A DNA stretch of 64,000 nucleotides from Rhodoplanes sp. Z2-YC6860. Its GTDB lineage: Bacteria; Pseudomonadota; Alphaproteobacteria; Rhizobiales; Xanthobacteraceae. Shown one piece after another: positions 26,115-34,609 of the stretch (its first letter is position 1; every line of letters starts with the position of its first letter). The stretch lies in NCBI RefSeq assembly GCF_001579845.1, contig NZ_CP007440.1, positions 7,090,029 through 7,154,028 of the forward strand. The letters run 5' to 3'. Under the pieces are notes generated by a model. The model saw only the letters and a list, made by a program, of their open reading frames with translations. It had not been told where the DNA came from and made no database searches. The position numbers and the translations under genes were made by a program.

Positions 26115-26909
26115 CTACACCACCGAACGCACCACGCCGCCATCGACGCGCAGCGCCGCACCCGTGGTCGCCGAAGCCTGCAGCGAGCAGACGTAGACCA
26201 CCATATTGGCGACCTCTTCGGGAGTCGCGAGGCGACGGATGATCGAGCTCGGCCGCCCCTCGGCGATCAGCTTGGCTTCCATGTCGGCCTGCGAGAGGTT
26301 CTGGCCGCCTTTGAGCTTATCGAGGAAATCCACCACGCCCTCCGAGCGCGTGGGCCCCGGCAGCACCGAATTCACTGTCACACCCGTGCCGGCCGCGGTC
26401 GCGGCAAGCCCCAGCGCCAGCGCAAGCTGCGCCGTCTTGGTGACGCCGTAGTGGACCATCTCGACCGGTATGTTGACGCCGGATTCGCTCGAGATGAAAA
26501 CGATGCGGCCCCAGTTGCGCTTCATCATCGCCGGCAGATAGTGCCGCGACAGCCGCACGCCGCTCATCACATTGGTGTCGAAGAAGCGCTGCCAATCGGC
26601 ATCGGGAATTTCGGGAAACGGCTTGGGCTCGAAGATGCCCATGTTGTTGACGAGAATGTCGACCTCGCCCGCCTTGGCGATGAAGACCTCGGCGCCGGCC
26701 GCAGTCGAAAGATCGGCTGCCACCGCCTCGACTTTGGCCTTGGGAAATTTCTTGGTGAGACGCTCCTTCGCCGCGTTGCTGGATTTTTCGCTGCGGCCGT
26801 TGATCACCACGGTGGCACCGCTTTCAGCAAGCCCCGCTGCGATGGCAAAGCCGATGCCCGCCGTCGATCCCGTGACGATGGCGCGCTTTCCGTTCAAATC
26901 GATCTGCAT
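26115..26909 (-). CDS. Short-chain dehydrogenase/reductase
   Basis: NAD(P)-dependent oxidoreductase of 264 residues with the cofactor motif TGSTAGIG (13-20), the NNMG structural motif (written NNMGIF), catalytic Ser in FISSESG and the YGVTK motif (Tyr/Lys). Family length is normal. The ATG at 26907-26909 was chosen because the TGxxxGxG motif then lies at its usual distance from the N-terminus; upstream codons code for no family sequence. Substrate unknown; the GST gene upstream and Bug receptor downstream share its strand. Confidence 0.88.
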   Translation of the reverse strand: MQIDLNGKRAIVTGSTAGIGFAIAAGLAESGATVVINGRSEKSSNAAKERLTKKFPKAKVEAVAADLSTAAGAEVFIAKAGEVDILVNNMGIFEPKPFPEIPDADWQRFFDTNVMSGVRLSRHYLPAMMKRNWGRIVFISSESGVNIPVEMVHYGVTKTAQLALALGLAATAAGTGVTVNSVLPGPTRSEGVVDFLDKLKGGQNLSQADMEAKLIAEGRPSSIIRRLATPEEVANMVVYVCSLQASATTGAALRVDGGVVRSVV

Positions 26910-27035
26910 GAAACCAAATCCTGTGTTGCCCCAGGCAAGCCTCGAATTAGGAACGGCACCTCCGACCGGCAACCACCCGCCCGACGCAGGCCCATGCGCC
27001 GGGTTCACATCTTTGTGGGAATGGCTTTGGGCGAC

Positions 27036-27797
27036 CTAAGCCGCGCCCTTGCGCAAATGCGGAAAGCGCTCGGTCAAGAGCGAGCCGGGATAGTAGGTCG
27101 GCTTGAACGCCGGCTGTGCCCGAATGAGTTCGTACCATTTCGCCACGCGCGGCAGGTCGGCCCAGTCGCTTTCGCGGTTGAGATCGGCCATCCGCACGAT
27201 CGCCGGCATCACCGCGATATCCGCAAGCGTAATGTCCTTGCCGAGCAGCCACGGCCCACCGCTACTCTCGATCGATTCGTCCATGCGCTCGTAGCTGCGG
27301 CGCAGCCGGGTCACGGCAGAATCCATCTCCTTCTGCGGGAAGCCTTTGCGGCCCATCGCCAGCATGAACTCTTTGCGCAACGGCTTTGACTCGGCAAACG
27401 CGATGAACTCGTCTTCGCTCATCGCGGCAAAGCGCGGCAGGAAGGCAAGGTTGAAAGTCGGCACGCGCACCGCGGCCGCCGGCATCTCATCTATGAAACG
27501 CATCAGCGAACGCATCGCCGCGCGCTTGACCGGATCCTTCGGCGTGAAGTTCGAAGACTGGGACGCAACCTCGTCGAGGTATTCGATGATCACCGAAGAA
27601 TCGACCACGATATTGCCGTCGTGATCCAGCGTCGGCACCACGCCGTTCGGGTTGATGGCAAGGTATTCGGGCTTGAGCTGATCGCCGGCGAGCAGATCGA
27701 GCTTCTCTTCGGCGAACGGCAATCCCTTGGCGTTGAGCACGAAGCGCACCCGTTGCGAACAGGTCGATTGCGGCGCGTTGTAGAGCTTGTAGGCCAT
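27036..27797 (-). CDS. Glutathione S-transferase family protein
   Basis: Protein of 253 residues. An N-terminal thioredoxin-fold domain (1-80) has STCSQRVRFVL at the catalytic position, the cis-Pro loop NPNGVVPTL and DSSVIIEYLDE for the gamma-glutamyl contact. A helical C-terminal domain contains WLLGKDITLADIAVMPAI, the N-capping-box region of GSTs. It would conjugate or isomerise electrophilic metabolites with glutathione. Sequence is nearest in style to bacterial zeta/theta-type proteins. The ATG is at 27795-27797 with GAGGA upstream. Confidence 0.88.
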   Translation of the reverse strand: MAYKLYNAPQSTCSQRVRFVLNAKGLPFAEEKLDLLAGDQLKPEYLAINPNGVVPTLDHDGNIVVDSSVIIEYLDEVASQSSNFTPKDPVKRAAMRSLMRFIDEMPAAAVRVPTFNLAFLPRFAAMSEDEFIAFAESKPLRKEFMLAMGRKGFPQKEMDSAVTRLRRSYERMDESIESSGGPWLLGKDITLADIAVMPAIVRMADLNRESDWADLPRVAKWYELIRAQPAFKPTYYPGSLLTERFPHLRKGAA

Positions 27798-27907
27798 CCG
27801 GTCGTTTCCTCGTTGCGCGCATACTTTGCCGGGATCGCTCGACCGGCGCCAGTGCAGGCACGTTGTAAAATTTTCGTGTAAAGGGTAGTCCGCGGCGCCA
27901 CCACCAA

Positions 27908-28924
27908 TCAGAACGTCGATTGCAGCTTCAGCGTATCGAGCCGATTGATCGACGGCACGTCGAGCCTGCGCGAGCCGCCGTTTGTCTCCACATCGAGCGG
28001 CACCGTGACGCCGGCATCACCGGTCGCCCACATCCGATGGTAGAAGTCGGCCAGCGTCGTGGTTTTCACACCGCCGATACCGACGATGACATCGCCGCGC
28101 TTGAGCCTGGCCTTGCCGGCCGGGCTTTCCGGCGAGACGCGGCCGACCACGAGCCTGCCGCCAGCTGCTTGCGCATTGACGCCGAGCCAGGGCCGCCCAG
28201 GACCTGCGACACGGCCCCTGGCCAGGAGATCGCCCATGATCGGCGGCAGCAGATCGATCGGCACGAACATGTTGCCGGGGCTCGGCTCGTTCTCGCCCTT
28301 GGCGTCGCCGACGATCAGCGAGCCGACGCCGACAAGCTTGCCTTCACGATTGACCAGCGCAGCACCGCTCCAGGCCGGATGCGGCGGACTCGTGAAGATC
28401 GCGTCCTCGACCAGATACTCCCAACTCCCGGCGAACACGCGGCGGCTCGCCACGCGCACCGGCAGCACCGCACCGGCGCCGCCGAAGCTCGCGACCAGCA
28501 GCGGGTCCTGTTCCTTGACGTCGGCCGATTTTCCGAGCGGCAGCGGCTTGATCTTCGGTGGCTCCAGCGTGCGCAGGAGCCCGAAGCCGGTGATGTGATC
28601 GTAGCCCACGACAGCGGCCGGCAGCGTGCGGCCCAAGGATGTGACGATCTCTGCGCCCTGCGCCTCGACCATCAGATAGCCGATGGTCAGCACCAATCCG
28701 CTTTCGTCGATGACGATGCCTGAGCCCTCGCGCTCGCGGCCGAGATTGGAGATCGAGTTGCCTTCCGGATTGATGAAGGTCTTGATGCGGACCACCGCGG
28801 AAACGAGGTCGTCCAGCGCGCTGGATTGGGCCTTCGCGGCTGCTGGGGTGAAAAGCGAGAGCGTCGCGATCAGCAGCGCCAGTGCGGCGCGCCTGAGCCC
28901 ATCGGAACAATACTTGTGACGCAT
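27908..28924 (-). CDS. HtrA-like exported PDZ protein with degenerate protease triad
   Basis: Protein of 338 residues: signal peptide (1 to about 32, ending AAKAQS), trypsin-like domain (about 38-235) and one C-terminal PDZ domain (about 245-325, with LGVNAQAAGG and RGDVIVGIGG). The layout is that of DegP/HtrA periplasmic proteases, but two of three catalytic positions differ. Where HtrA has TNxHVV, this has TIGYLM (Tyr 83 for His). Where it has DxxxDLAVL, this has DHITGFGLL (Gly 113 for Asp). The Ser is kept in AWSGAAL (S186). It probably binds rather than cuts proteins. The ATG at 28922-28924 follows AAGGGGC; earlier starts precede the signal peptide. Confidence 0.82.
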   Translation of the reverse strand: MRHKYCSDGLRRAALALLIATLSLFTPAAAKAQSSALDDLVSAVVRIKTFINPEGNSISNLGREREGSGIVIDESGLVLTIGYLMVEAQGAEIVTSLGRTLPAAVVGYDHITGFGLLRTLEPPKIKPLPLGKSADVKEQDPLLVASFGGAGAVLPVRVASRRVFAGSWEYLVEDAIFTSPPHPAWSGAALVNREGKLVGVGSLIVGDAKGENEPSPGNMFVPIDLLPPIMGDLLARGRVAGPGRPWLGVNAQAAGGRLVVGRVSPESPAGKARLKRGDVIVGIGGVKTTTLADFYHRMWATGDAGVTVPLDVETNGGSRRLDVPSINRLDTLKLQSTF

Positions 28925-29069
28925 CGCCGCCCCTTGGCCGCCCCACATCCGGCGGATAATCCGGCATACCAGTATAATCATTCGTTGATCATGCGGTATG
29001 ATATTCCCCTCATCTTTGCCGCAAATGTCCACTAGATGACGGACACAAGCCCGCTGCTCTGAAAGACCG

Positions 29070-29936
29070 ATGCCCGCCCCTCGCCTCCTCGTCATGGAAG
29101 GTAATTCGCCGGAAACCCGTGCTCAGCACGTGGCAGCCGGCGGCACGGTGGCAAGCACGGGTTATGCCAATCTTCTGCAGGAACTTCTGCCCAGCGCGGT
29201 CGTGGACATCTGCTTTCCGGGCGACCCCGGCTCGAACCTGCCGATCGGCGAAGCGCTCGAAGGCTATGACGGCGTCGCCATCACCGGTTCCGGTCTGCAT
29301 GTCTATGACGGCGGCCCGGAGGTGACGCGGCAGATCGAGCTCGCGCGCTCCATTCTCGAGGCAGGTACGCCCATCTTCGGCAGCTGTTGGGGCCTTCAGG
29401 TGCTCACCACCGCGGCCGGCGGCATCGTGCGCAAGAACCCGAAAGGCCGCGAGATCGGCTTCGGCCGTGGCATCCGGCTCACCGAGCCCGGCCGCAAGCA
29501 TCCGATGTATGTCGGCAAGCCTGAGGTGTTCAACGCGCCAACCGTGCATCTTGACGAAGTCGAAACGGTCGCGCCCGGCATGACGGTGCTCGCCACCAAC
29601 CAAGTCTCCGACGTGCAAAGCGCCGAGATCAAGTACAACGGCACCACGGCCTGGGGCGTGCAGTATCATCCGGAATATCCGCTGCGAGAGGTCGCGACCA
29701 TCGTGCGCCGCATCGGTCCGCGCCTGATCGACGAAGGCTTCTTCCTCAACACCGCCGACATCGAGACCTTCGCCAGCGATCTCGACACGCTCGACCGCAA
29801 CCCGAGCGACAAGCGGCTGTCATGGCGGCACGGCATCAGCCGCAACGTGCTCGAGAAGAAGCTCCGCACCGGCGAGGTCGCGAACTGGCTTGAATTCCAG
29901 GTGCTGCCGACACGCGCCAAGCGGGGACGAGGCTGA
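29070..29936 (+). CDS. Class I glutamine amidotransferase domain protein
   Basis: Cytoplasmic protein of 288 residues with the full class I triad: C106 in FGSCWGLQ, and H200 and E202 in QYHPEYP. The domain hydrolyses glutamine or gamma-glutamyl compounds to provide ammonia, as in GMP synthase-like or gamma-glutamyl hydrolases. It lacks an attached synthetase domain, and its C-terminal 80 residues (NPSDKRLSWRHGI onward) are family-specific. The downstream SDR gene starts three bases after the stop, so the two form an operon. It is divergent from the PDZ-protein gene. Substrate unknown. Confidence 0.86.
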   Translation: MPAPRLLVMEGNSPETRAQHVAAGGTVASTGYANLLQELLPSAVVDICFPGDPGSNLPIGEALEGYDGVAITGSGLHVYDGGPEVTRQIELARSILEAGTPIFGSCWGLQVLTTAAGGIVRKNPKGREIGFGRGIRLTEPGRKHPMYVGKPEVFNAPTVHLDEVETVAPGMTVLATNQVSDVQSAEIKYNGTTAWGVQYHPEYPLREVATIVRRIGPRLIDEGFFLNTADIETFASDLDTLDRNPSDKRLSWRHGISRNVLEKKLRTGEVANWLEFQVLPTRAKRGRG

Positions 29937-29938
29937 TC

Positions 29939-30628
29939 ATGGATTTCACCGGCCGTCATGTCGTAATCACAGGCGGCACCGGAGCGCTCGGCCGCGCCGT
30001 CGTGGGAACACTGATCAAGGCCGGCGCACAGTGCCATGTCAGCTATCTGCACGAGGCCGAGGCGCAATCCTTTCCGCACAAGCAGAACGTCACGTTGCAC
30101 GCGGTCGGGGATCTCGCCGATCAGGCTGCGGTCGATGCGTTCTATGGCGCCGTGCCGAAGCTTTGGGCGTCGATCCATCTCGCCGGCGGTTTCGCCGCCC
30201 AAAGCGTCGTCGACACCGACAAAGCGAAGCTGATGCAGCAGGTCGACACGAACTTCGTCGCCTGCTTCCTCTGCTGCCGCGCCGCCGTGAAGGCGATGGG
30301 GCATAACGGCGGCCGCATCGTCAACGTGGCGGCGCGTCCGGCGCTGGAATGGCGCAGCGGCTCAGGCATGGTGGCCTACGCGTCGAGCAAGGCCGCAGTC
30401 GCCGCCATGACGGTCGCGCTCGCCGAGGAGGTCGCGAAAGACGGCATCCTGGTGAACGCGGTCGCGCCTTCGACCATGGACACGCCCGCCAACCGCAAGG
30501 CGATGCCGAACGCCGACTTCGCGGCCTGGCCAAAGGTCGAGGAGGTCGCGGCAACAATCGCGTTCCTCGCCTCGCCCGACAATGCCGTCACCCGCGGCGG
30601 CATCGTGCCGGTTTACGGCAAGAGCTGA
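29939..30628 (+). CDS. Short-chain dehydrogenase/reductase, atypical active-site Ser
   Basis: Protein of 229 residues with the cofactor motif TGGTGALG (11-18) and the YASSK motif (Tyr/Lys). In place of the usual NISS before the catalytic Tyr the sequence reads NVAARPALEWRSGSG, so the standard Ser position is Ala or Pro and one of the two downstream Ser would have to serve. The cofactor-binding and Tyr/Lys parts are otherwise sound. It starts three bases after the GATase stop and ends six bases before the convergent RutE-like gene. Confidence 0.85.
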   Translation: MDFTGRHVVITGGTGALGRAVVGTLIKAGAQCHVSYLHEAEAQSFPHKQNVTLHAVGDLADQAAVDAFYGAVPKLWASIHLAGGFAAQSVVDTDKAKLMQQVDTNFVACFLCCRAAVKAMGHNGGRIVNVAARPALEWRSGSGMVAYASSKAAVAAMTVALAEEVAKDGILVNAVAPSTMDTPANRKAMPNADFAAWPKVEEVAATIAFLASPDNAVTRGGIVPVYGKS

Positions 30629-30634
30629 CACCGC

Positions 30635-31243
30635 TCACGCGATCTGGCAGGCCTCGTCGAAGGCGAAACGATAATCCTGCTTCGGCAGTGTCGACGGATC
30701 GCCGTGGCCGAGGCAGCAGAGGAAGTTCGACTTGAAACGGCCGTCGGGGAAGAACGCGGCGTCCACCACGTCGTTCTTGAAGCCCGACATCGGGCCACAA
30801 TCGAGACCGACGATGCGCGCCGCCAGCATCAGATAGGCGCCCTGCAGCGTGGCGTTGCGCAGCGCCGTGGTGCGGATCTGCTCCGGCGTGGTCTCGTACC
30901 AGCTTCGCGCGCCGGGATTGTGGAACAGCTTCGGCAGATGCTCGAAGAAGCGCATGTCGTAGGCGAGGATCGCGACCACCGGCGCGTTGAGCGCCTTCTT
31001 GCGGTTCTGCGACGACAGCGACGGCCCAAGCTTTTCCTTCGCCTCGGGGCTCTTCACGAACACCACCCGCTGCGGCTGCGAGTTCGCCGTCGTCGGTCCC
31101 CATTTGGCGAGTTCGTAGAGCGCGCGCAGCTCCTGGTCGGTGACCGGCTGCGACGTGAAGTCGTTGAAGCTTCGCGCCTTGCGGAACAGGATATCCAGCG
31201 CTTCGTCGCTGAAAACGGCTTGCATCTTGGACTGCTGGTTCAT
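30635..31243 (-). CDS. rutE: Nitroreductase-fold malonic semialdehyde reductase (RutE-like)
   Basis: FMN-dependent reductase of 202 residues. The blocks KWGPTTANSQPQRVVF, GARSWYETT, RNATLQGAYLM, GLDCGPMSGF and FKSNFLCCLGHGD align well with E. coli RutE as I remember it, which reduces malonic semialdehyde to 3-hydroxypropionate. The ATG at 31241-31243 is used; a GTG two codons earlier is possible, and no clear ribosome-binding site is visible. No other rut genes are present. It lies 90 bases downstream of malonyl-CoA decarboxylase on the same strand, which fits a C3-acid module. General nitroreductase activity remains an alternative. Confidence 0.83.
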   Translation of the reverse strand: MNQQSKMQAVFSDEALDILFRKARSFNDFTSQPVTDQELRALYELAKWGPTTANSQPQRVVFVKSPEAKEKLGPSLSSQNRKKALNAPVVAILAYDMRFFEHLPKLFHNPGARSWYETTPEQIRTTALRNATLQGAYLMLAARIVGLDCGPMSGFKNDVVDAAFFPDGRFKSNFLCCLGHGDPSTLPKQDYRFAFDEACQIA

Positions 31244-31333
31244 CGGCACGACCCGCGCTTTTGGAAAACAAAAAATTGGCGTGACCGCAGCATGAAGCGG
31301 CCAGCGGGCTTTGGAAAGGCCGGCGGACGCAGA

Positions 31334-32728
31334 TCAGCCGGCCGCCGGCACCAGTTCGGTCACGCCGACAGCGCCGCGCAGATGGCGGCGCACGGCGTTG
31401 GCGGCCACCACGCGGCGGCCTTCGGCATAGGCCTCGTGGTTCTTCTCGATATGCTCGAGATCGTAGAGATAGTTGACCATCAGCCCGTAGGATTGAGCGA
31501 GGCCTTTGTCGGTGACATCGCCCAGCCAATTGAGCCGTTCGAGCCGCGCGCCGTTGCCGAGATGAAACCGCGCCACCGCATCGACCGGCAGACCGCGGCG
31601 GTTGCGGGCGTTGAGGTAGTACCAGGCCGCGGCGCGCAGGAACGTATCCTTGAAGCCTTCGTGCAGCTCCGGCTTGCGCCACCAGTCGGGCTGATCGAGT
31701 CCCTTGAGCAGTTCCACATCGTCGGGCGACAGCGCCTTGGAGTTGTCGGTCTTGCGTTCGCGGTCGAGCCAGCGCGCGAAGTCCGGCGCCGGCGACAGCG
31801 TCACATAGGTCTGAAGCTTGGCGTTCTCGCGCGAGATCTCCTCGACCACCTGCTTGATCAGGAAGTTGCCGAACGACACGCCGGCCAGCCCCCGCTGGCA
31901 ATTCGAGATCGAATAGAACACCGCGACCTTGCTGCGGTCCGGCATGATGGCTTCGCGGCCGTTCGCGAGGATCGGGGCGACGGCTTCGGGAATCTCCCGC
32001 GTCAGCGCCACCTCGACGAAGATCAGCGGCTCGTCGACCAGCGCCGGATGGAAGAACGCGTAGCAGCGCCGATCCGGCGGATCGATGCGGCGGCGCAGAT
32101 CCTCCCAGCTCGCGATCTCATGGACCGCCTCGTAGCGAATGATCTTTTCCAGGATCATCGCCGGGGTCGACCAGTCGATCCGCCGCAGCACCAGGAAGCC
32201 ACGGTTGAACCAGGACGAGAACAGATGCACGAAATCGGCGTCGACCGCCGCGAGGTCCTTGCGGTGACCGAGCGCATCGAGAAGCTGCTCGCGCATCTGC
32301 ACCAGGGCGCCGGTACCGCCCGGCGCCAGATTCAATCGGCGCAGCAGCTCCTGCCGGCGCGACTCGGCGGCTTCGTGCACCTCGGCCGCGGTGTCGTCGG
32401 AGGGCGCCGCCTGCCAGGCCTTGATGGCGGCATCGAGCGCTTCACGATCGGGCCCAAAGCGGGTCGCCAGCGCCTCGAAGAAGGCGATGCGCGGGCCGAT
32501 GGTCAATTCGGAGTACTTCTCCAGGATTTCGGTCGCCAGCGCCACGCCGGAGGCTTCGCCGCGGCCCGACAGCAGATCTTCGCAGAGATCGATCAGACTT
32601 TCCGATCGCGCCGCCGCCACATCCCGCCGGTCTCGCGCGCGGTCCAGCAAGGCGCGGCCGCGTTCGGTGATGCTGTTCAGCATTTCGCCGAAAAAGGACG
32701 TGTTCATCGGGAGATGATTCCTGGGCAT
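31334..32728 (-). CDS. matA: Malonyl-CoA decarboxylase
   Basis: Enzyme of about 464 residues that converts malonyl-CoA to acetyl-CoA and CO2. An N-terminal helical domain (about 1-150) is followed by the acetyltransferase-like catalytic domain, with blocks FHPALVDEPLIFVEVAL, YSISNCQRGLAGVSFGNFLI (likely catalytic Ser region) and ARFHLGNGARLERLNWLGD (catalytic His region). Starts at 32728 and 32707 are both ATG; neither has an ideal ribosome-binding site. A perfect palindrome (32746-32764) lies 17 bases upstream of the first. The gene is divergent from a CaiB/BaiF transferase; no malonyl-CoA synthetase gene is nearby. Confidence 0.93.
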   Translation of the reverse strand: MPRNHLPMNTSFFGEMLNSITERGRALLDRARDRRDVAAARSESLIDLCEDLLSGRGEASGVALATEILEKYSELTIGPRIAFFEALATRFGPDREALDAAIKAWQAAPSDDTAAEVHEAAESRRQELLRRLNLAPGGTGALVQMREQLLDALGHRKDLAAVDADFVHLFSSWFNRGFLVLRRIDWSTPAMILEKIIRYEAVHEIASWEDLRRRIDPPDRRCYAFFHPALVDEPLIFVEVALTREIPEAVAPILANGREAIMPDRSKVAVFYSISNCQRGLAGVSFGNFLIKQVVEEISRENAKLQTYVTLSPAPDFARWLDRERKTDNSKALSPDDVELLKGLDQPDWWRKPELHEGFKDTFLRAAAWYYLNARNRRGLPVDAVARFHLGNGARLERLNWLGDVTDKGLAQSYGLMVNYLYDLEHIEKNHEAYAEGRRVVAANAVRRHLRGAVGVTELVPAAG

Positions 32729-32745
32729 TCCTAGGAGGATTCGCG

Positions 32746-32764
32746 TTTCCGATCATATCGGAAA
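32746..32764. promoter_or_regulatory. Perfect palindrome upstream of matA
   Basis: TTTCCGAT-CAT-ATCGGAAA, 8-bp perfect arms with a 3-base centre, 17 bases before the first possible matA start and in the divergent region shared with the CoA-transferase gene. Position and symmetry fit an operator. No regulator gene is next to it. Confidence 0.6.
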
Positions 32765-32799
32765 TGTTGAGCGAAAAACGACTGTTCAAGTGGTGCATG

Positions 32800-32821
32800 C
32801 CAGCCACTTGCCAGCCATTTG
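32800..32821. repeat. Tandem 11-bp direct repeat between matA and the CoA-transferase gene
   Basis: CCAGCCACTTG followed at once by CCAGCCATTTG (10 of 11 identical). The first copy also pairs with CAAGTGG at 32787-32793. The repeats lie about 80 bases upstream of the transferase ATG, where an activator could bind. Confidence 0.45.
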
Positions 32822-32899
32822 CCGGCACTGGACAAAATCGCGGCACCGGGCCACAGGTTCCTTGGGTTTATCTGGTTAATCGCTGCCCAAGGAGTCATC

Positions 32900-34075
32900 A
32901 TGGCGGGTCCGTTGTCTGGTATTCGTGTGCTCGAGCTGGCCCGCATCCTGGCCGGACCTTGGGCCGGCCAGGTGCTGGCCGATCTCGGCGCCGACGTGAT
33001 CAAGGTCGAGCGCAGCAAGGCCGGTGACGACACCCGCGCCTGGGGACCGCCCTTCATCGAGGCGAAAGACGGCGGCCATCTCGGCGCGGCCTATTTCCAC
33101 GCAACCAACCGCGGCAAGCGTTCGATCGAGGCCGACTTCGAGAGCGAAGACGGCAAGCGTATCGTGAAGAAGCTCGCGGCGCGCTCCGATATTCTGATCG
33201 AGAACTTCAAGGTCGGCGGCCTCGCCAAGTTCGGGCTCGACTACAAGAGCCTCGCCCCTAGCTGCCCGCGGCTGATCTATTGCTCGGTGACGGGCTTCGG
33301 CCAGAATGGTCCCTACGCATCGCGCGCCGGCTACGACCTGATGGCGCAAGGCATGGGTGGCTTCATGAGCCTGACCGGCACCGCGGACGGCGAGCCGACC
33401 CGCGCCGGCGTGCCGGTGTCCGACATCATGACCGGCATGTATTCGGTGATCGGCATTCTCGCGGCGCTGGCGCAGCGCGAACGCACCGGCACAGGCTGCT
33501 ATGTCGACACCGCGCTGGTCGACACCACCGTCGGCGTGCTCGCCAACCAGGGCATGAACTATCTCGCCTCGCGCAAGCTCCCGGAGCGGATCGGCAATGC
33601 GCATCCCAACATCGTGCCGTATCAGGTGTTCCCGGTTGCCGACGACGGCTACATCATCATCGCCACCGGCAACGACAGCCAGTACCAGAAGCTCTGCGGC
33701 GTGCTCGGCGCGCCGGAGCTCGCGAAAGACCCGGCCTACATCGACAACAAGTCGCGGCTCGCCAACCGCGCCGAGCTGATCGGCAAGCTCACGGCGCTGA
33801 CCTTGACGTTCAAGATGCAGGACCTGGCCGACAAGCTCGAGGCGGTCGGCGTGCCGGCCGGCCCGATCAACAATCTCGACCAGGTGTTCGCGGACCCGCA
33901 CATCAAGCATCGCGGCATGCTGCTCGACATTCCGAGCGCGTTCGCCAAAGGCGGCCGCATCCCCGGCATCCGCACGCCGATCGTGGTCGACGGCAAGCCG
34001 ATGGCGTCCGAGCACCCGGCGCCACGGCTCGGCGAGCATACGGCGGAGATCTTGAAGGAGATCGGCGAGGGCTGA
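32900..34075 (+). CDS. CaiB/BaiF family CoA-transferase
   Basis: Class III CoA-transferase of 391 residues, an interlocked-dimer family that moves CoA between organic acids. Hallmarks are LSGIRVLELARILAGPWAGQ, LGADVIKVE, the GYDLMAQGMGG block with the likely catalytic Asp (residue 146) and the closing GVPAGPINNLDQVFADPH. The ATG at 32900 is preceded by AAGGAG at six bases. Divergent from matA, it could activate malonate or a related C3 acid, an inference from position only. It is a close paralogue of the gene at 58749 and shares most motif blocks with it. Confidence 0.9.
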   Translation: MAGPLSGIRVLELARILAGPWAGQVLADLGADVIKVERSKAGDDTRAWGPPFIEAKDGGHLGAAYFHATNRGKRSIEADFESEDGKRIVKKLAARSDILIENFKVGGLAKFGLDYKSLAPSCPRLIYCSVTGFGQNGPYASRAGYDLMAQGMGGFMSLTGTADGEPTRAGVPVSDIMTGMYSVIGILAALAQRERTGTGCYVDTALVDTTVGVLANQGMNYLASRKLPERIGNAHPNIVPYQVFPVADDGYIIIATGNDSQYQKLCGVLGAPELAKDPAYIDNKSRLANRAELIGKLTALTLTFKMQDLADKLEAVGVPAGPINNLDQVFADPHIKHRGMLLDIPSAFAKGGRIPGIRTPIVVDGKPMASEHPAPRLGEHTAEILKEIGEG

Positions 34076-34171
34076 GTTTCGCTTCGCGTTGGTGTGTTTC
34101 AAACCGAAGTGGCATCGGCGGTCTCGTCTTCGGGCGGCGCAAGGATTCTCACCTCGATCAACGAAGGCGGT

Positions 34172-34283
34172 CGTCACCCCCGGGCTTGGCCCGGGGGCCC
34201 ATGCGGTGGCGCAACGACGCACGCACTTACGATTGCCTTCTCTGCAGCCGCTCATGGATTGCCGGGTCAAGCCCGGCAATGAC
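34172..34283. repeat. REP-like element of a second type
   Basis: Two hairpins bounded by GTCA and TGAC. The first is CCCCCGGGC-TTG-GCCCGGGGG (34176-34196), the second ATTGCCGGG (34258-34266) with CCCGGCAAT (34272-34280). It resembles the dispersed GTCAYYCCCGG palindromes of Hyphomicrobiales but differs in sequence from the copies at 9881 and 18976. Confidence 0.75.
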
Positions 34284-34443
34284 ACCACCTGGGGGCCAGC
34301 GGTGGTGATCAGCGATTCACATGTCAAACAGCCCGCGCTCCTAAACGCATCCCGTCAACATTCATCCAGGCGTGTTTCATCGGCCCCTTCCGATCAGGCG
34401 CGAGGCCAGCGCCCTTCCCTTTTTCCGTTTCCCCAAATGAGGG

Positions 34444-34609
34444 GATGGAGCGCCGGGAGGCGCCAGGAGGTTTGCGAAACCTCCTTAGGTCGGCATTGCG
34501 ATCTGCCAACCTGCACGCCGAGCTTCCGGGACCCAAAGTTTTGAGGGCAGTGGGGGTCCCAGGGCGCGCGGGCCCGTGCGAAGAGCCCGACGCCTCCCGG
34601 CGCTCCATC
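34444..34609. repeat. Folded intergenic element bounded by a 19-bp inverted repeat
   Basis: GATGGAGCGCCGGGAGGCG (34444-34462) is repeated exactly in inverted form at 34591-34609. Inside lie a perfect hairpin AGGAGGTTT-GCG-AAACCTCCT (34465-34485) and a further pair around GGGACCC and GGGTCCC. The whole could form a multi-branched RNA or cruciform. It might be a MITE-like repeat or a non-coding RNA; no transposase-end signature or promoter is clear. Confidence 0.6.

Noticed and set aside
30704-32734. 676-codon plus-strand frame opposite the RutE-like gene and matA
   Set aside because: Antisense to two clear enzyme genes with conserved motifs; composition typical of a shadow frame.
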